Origin: RYN-433 sp036558265
GTDB taxonomy: Bacteria; Planctomycetota; Phycisphaerae; Tepidisphaerales; Tepidisphaeraceae
Assembly (NCBI GenBank): GCA_036558265.1
Contig: DATBFY010000413.1
Span: forward strand, 1-14,342
DNA length: 14,342 bases
Direction: 5' to 3'
The position numbers and the translations under genes were made by a program. The notes below the pieces were generated by a model that ran no database searches, was not told the origin of the DNA, and was given only the letters and a program-made list of their open reading frames with translations. This document shows positions 13,735 through 14,342 of the stretch, in pieces (within the stretch, counting starts at the first letter, position 1; each line of letters opens with the position of its first letter).

Positions 13735-14342
13735 ATGACCCGCATCCTGTCCCCTACCGGGCGCGCCCGCGTCACGGTATTGATCGCCCTCGCCTTCGCG
13801 CTGACCTCAATCGCCTGTGACAAGGACGATTCGGGCCAAGGCGCGAATCCCACCGGTGGTCAGCCCGCAACAGCGACCGGTCCCGCGCCCAACGGCGGGC
13901 TTCCGGCGACCCGCCCGGCACCCGTTTCCGCGACCGGTGGCTCCCGCGGCCCCGCCGCCAGCCTGCTCGAGTCGTTCAAGGACGTCACCGGCCCGGTCAA
14001 GCCCGATAAGAACATCGCCCTGTGCATCCAGACCATCGCGTTCTTCGATCACCCGATGAGCTGCGCGGTCAGCCGCGACGGGCGATTCCTCTACGTCACC
14101 AACACGGCCGCGACCATCAACGGCATCCCGATGAACAAGGGAAGCATCAGCCAGCTCGCCATCAACCCCGCCGACGGCCGCCTGACCATGGTCAAGCCAA
14201 AGTTCGCGGACAACCTCCACTCCCCGATGGGGATCGCCGTCCTGCCGCGCGACACCCGGCGCTTCAGGGCGGGGAGCCTTTTCGTCGCCACCGGCATGAC
14301 CAACGGAAACGACGAGAAGGGCGACCGCATCACCGACGCGAA
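13735..14342 (+). CDS. Beta-propeller (NHL/lactonase-like) lipoprotein, 3' end cut by window edge
   Basis: The frame is open from an ATG at 13735 for 202 codons to the window edge. AGGAG at 13721-13725 (9-nt spacing) sets the start. A signal peptide (RVTVLIALAFALTSIAC) ends at C28. The lipobox S25-I26-A27-C28 has an unusual Ser at -3, so lipid anchoring is likely but not certain. Residues 33-75 are a low-complexity Gly/Pro/Ala/Thr linker. After this come two propeller-like units: HPMSCAVSRDGRFLYVTN (about 106-123) and HSPMGIAVLP, then GSLFVATG (about 162-188). These resemble NHL, SMP-30 or lactonase blades, where P-x-G-I-A-V or S-x-D-G-R-F-L-Y-V starts each strand. The function cannot be assigned from the visible part. 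It is 138 bp downstream of the pseudopilin gene and may be co-transcribed. Confidence 0.75.
   Translation, partial: MTRILSPTGRARVTVLIALAFALTSIACDKDDSGQGANPTGGQPATATGPAPNGGLPATRPAPVSATGGSRGPAASLLESFKDVTGPVKPDKNIALCIQTIAFFDHPMSCAVSRDGRFLYVTNTAATINGIPMNKGSISQLAINPADGRLTMVKPKFADNLHSPMGIAVLPRDTRRFRAGSLFVATGMTNGNDEKGDRITDA

Overview
The window looks like chromosomal DNA of a high-GC planctomycete, probably Phycisphaerae-like. This is inferred from three things: an N-terminal LEPR-XLL-type motif (LEER-RLLA) on a beta-helix protein, an exported PQQ-like propeller that opens its mature chain with NWPQFRGP, and a short pseudopilin with a GPYL-x-x-IP motif. No rRNA or ribosomal marker is present, so the placement is moderate in confidence.

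Layout. Positions 1-220 (-) hold the start of a truncated DUF4365-type gene in DNA that is clearly less GC-rich (about 55% over 1-330 by hand count, against 72% over 361-420). A small membrane protein (454-672), a heptamer repeat with G-quadruplex potential (711-745) and a large M16 metallopeptidase lipoprotein (851-3721) follow. Then come an exported concanavalin-like domain protein (3806-4558), a relatively AT-rich regulatory stretch, a CopZ-like metal-binding protein (4886-5152) and an exported Trp/Tyr-rich repeat protein (5229-5744). The last of these converges on, and overlaps by 4 bp, an exported nitrilase-superfamily hydrolase (5741-6907, -). The hydrolase diverges over 28 bp from truB (6936-7832). 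truB is followed by the PQQ-like propeller (7848-9140), which converges with a 677-residue beta-helix protein (9154-11187, -). After that are tRNA-Ser(UGA) (11491-11577, -), a mutarotase lipoprotein (11726-12928, -), a type II pseudopilin-like protein (13087-13596) and the start of a propeller lipoprotein that runs off the right edge (13735-14342).

How the genes fit together. Most products are exported or lipid-anchored: peptidase, ConA-like protein, repeat protein, hydrolase, PQQ propeller, beta-helix protein, mutarotase, pseudopilin and propeller lipoprotein. This reads as an envelope- and periplasm-oriented housekeeping neighbourhood of mostly single-gene units, not one pathway operon. Translation starts fall into two classes. 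One class has a clear Shine-Dalgarno (M16, HMA, repeat protein, beta-helix, mutarotase, last gene). The other has no Shine-Dalgarno but a -10-like hexamer 7-11 nt before the ATG (DUF4365, hydrolase, truB, PQQ propeller), suggesting leaderless transcripts.

I found no CRISPR array, transposase, integrase, prophage or recognisable multi-gene defence system. The only hint of accessory DNA is the DUF4365 fragment at the left edge.
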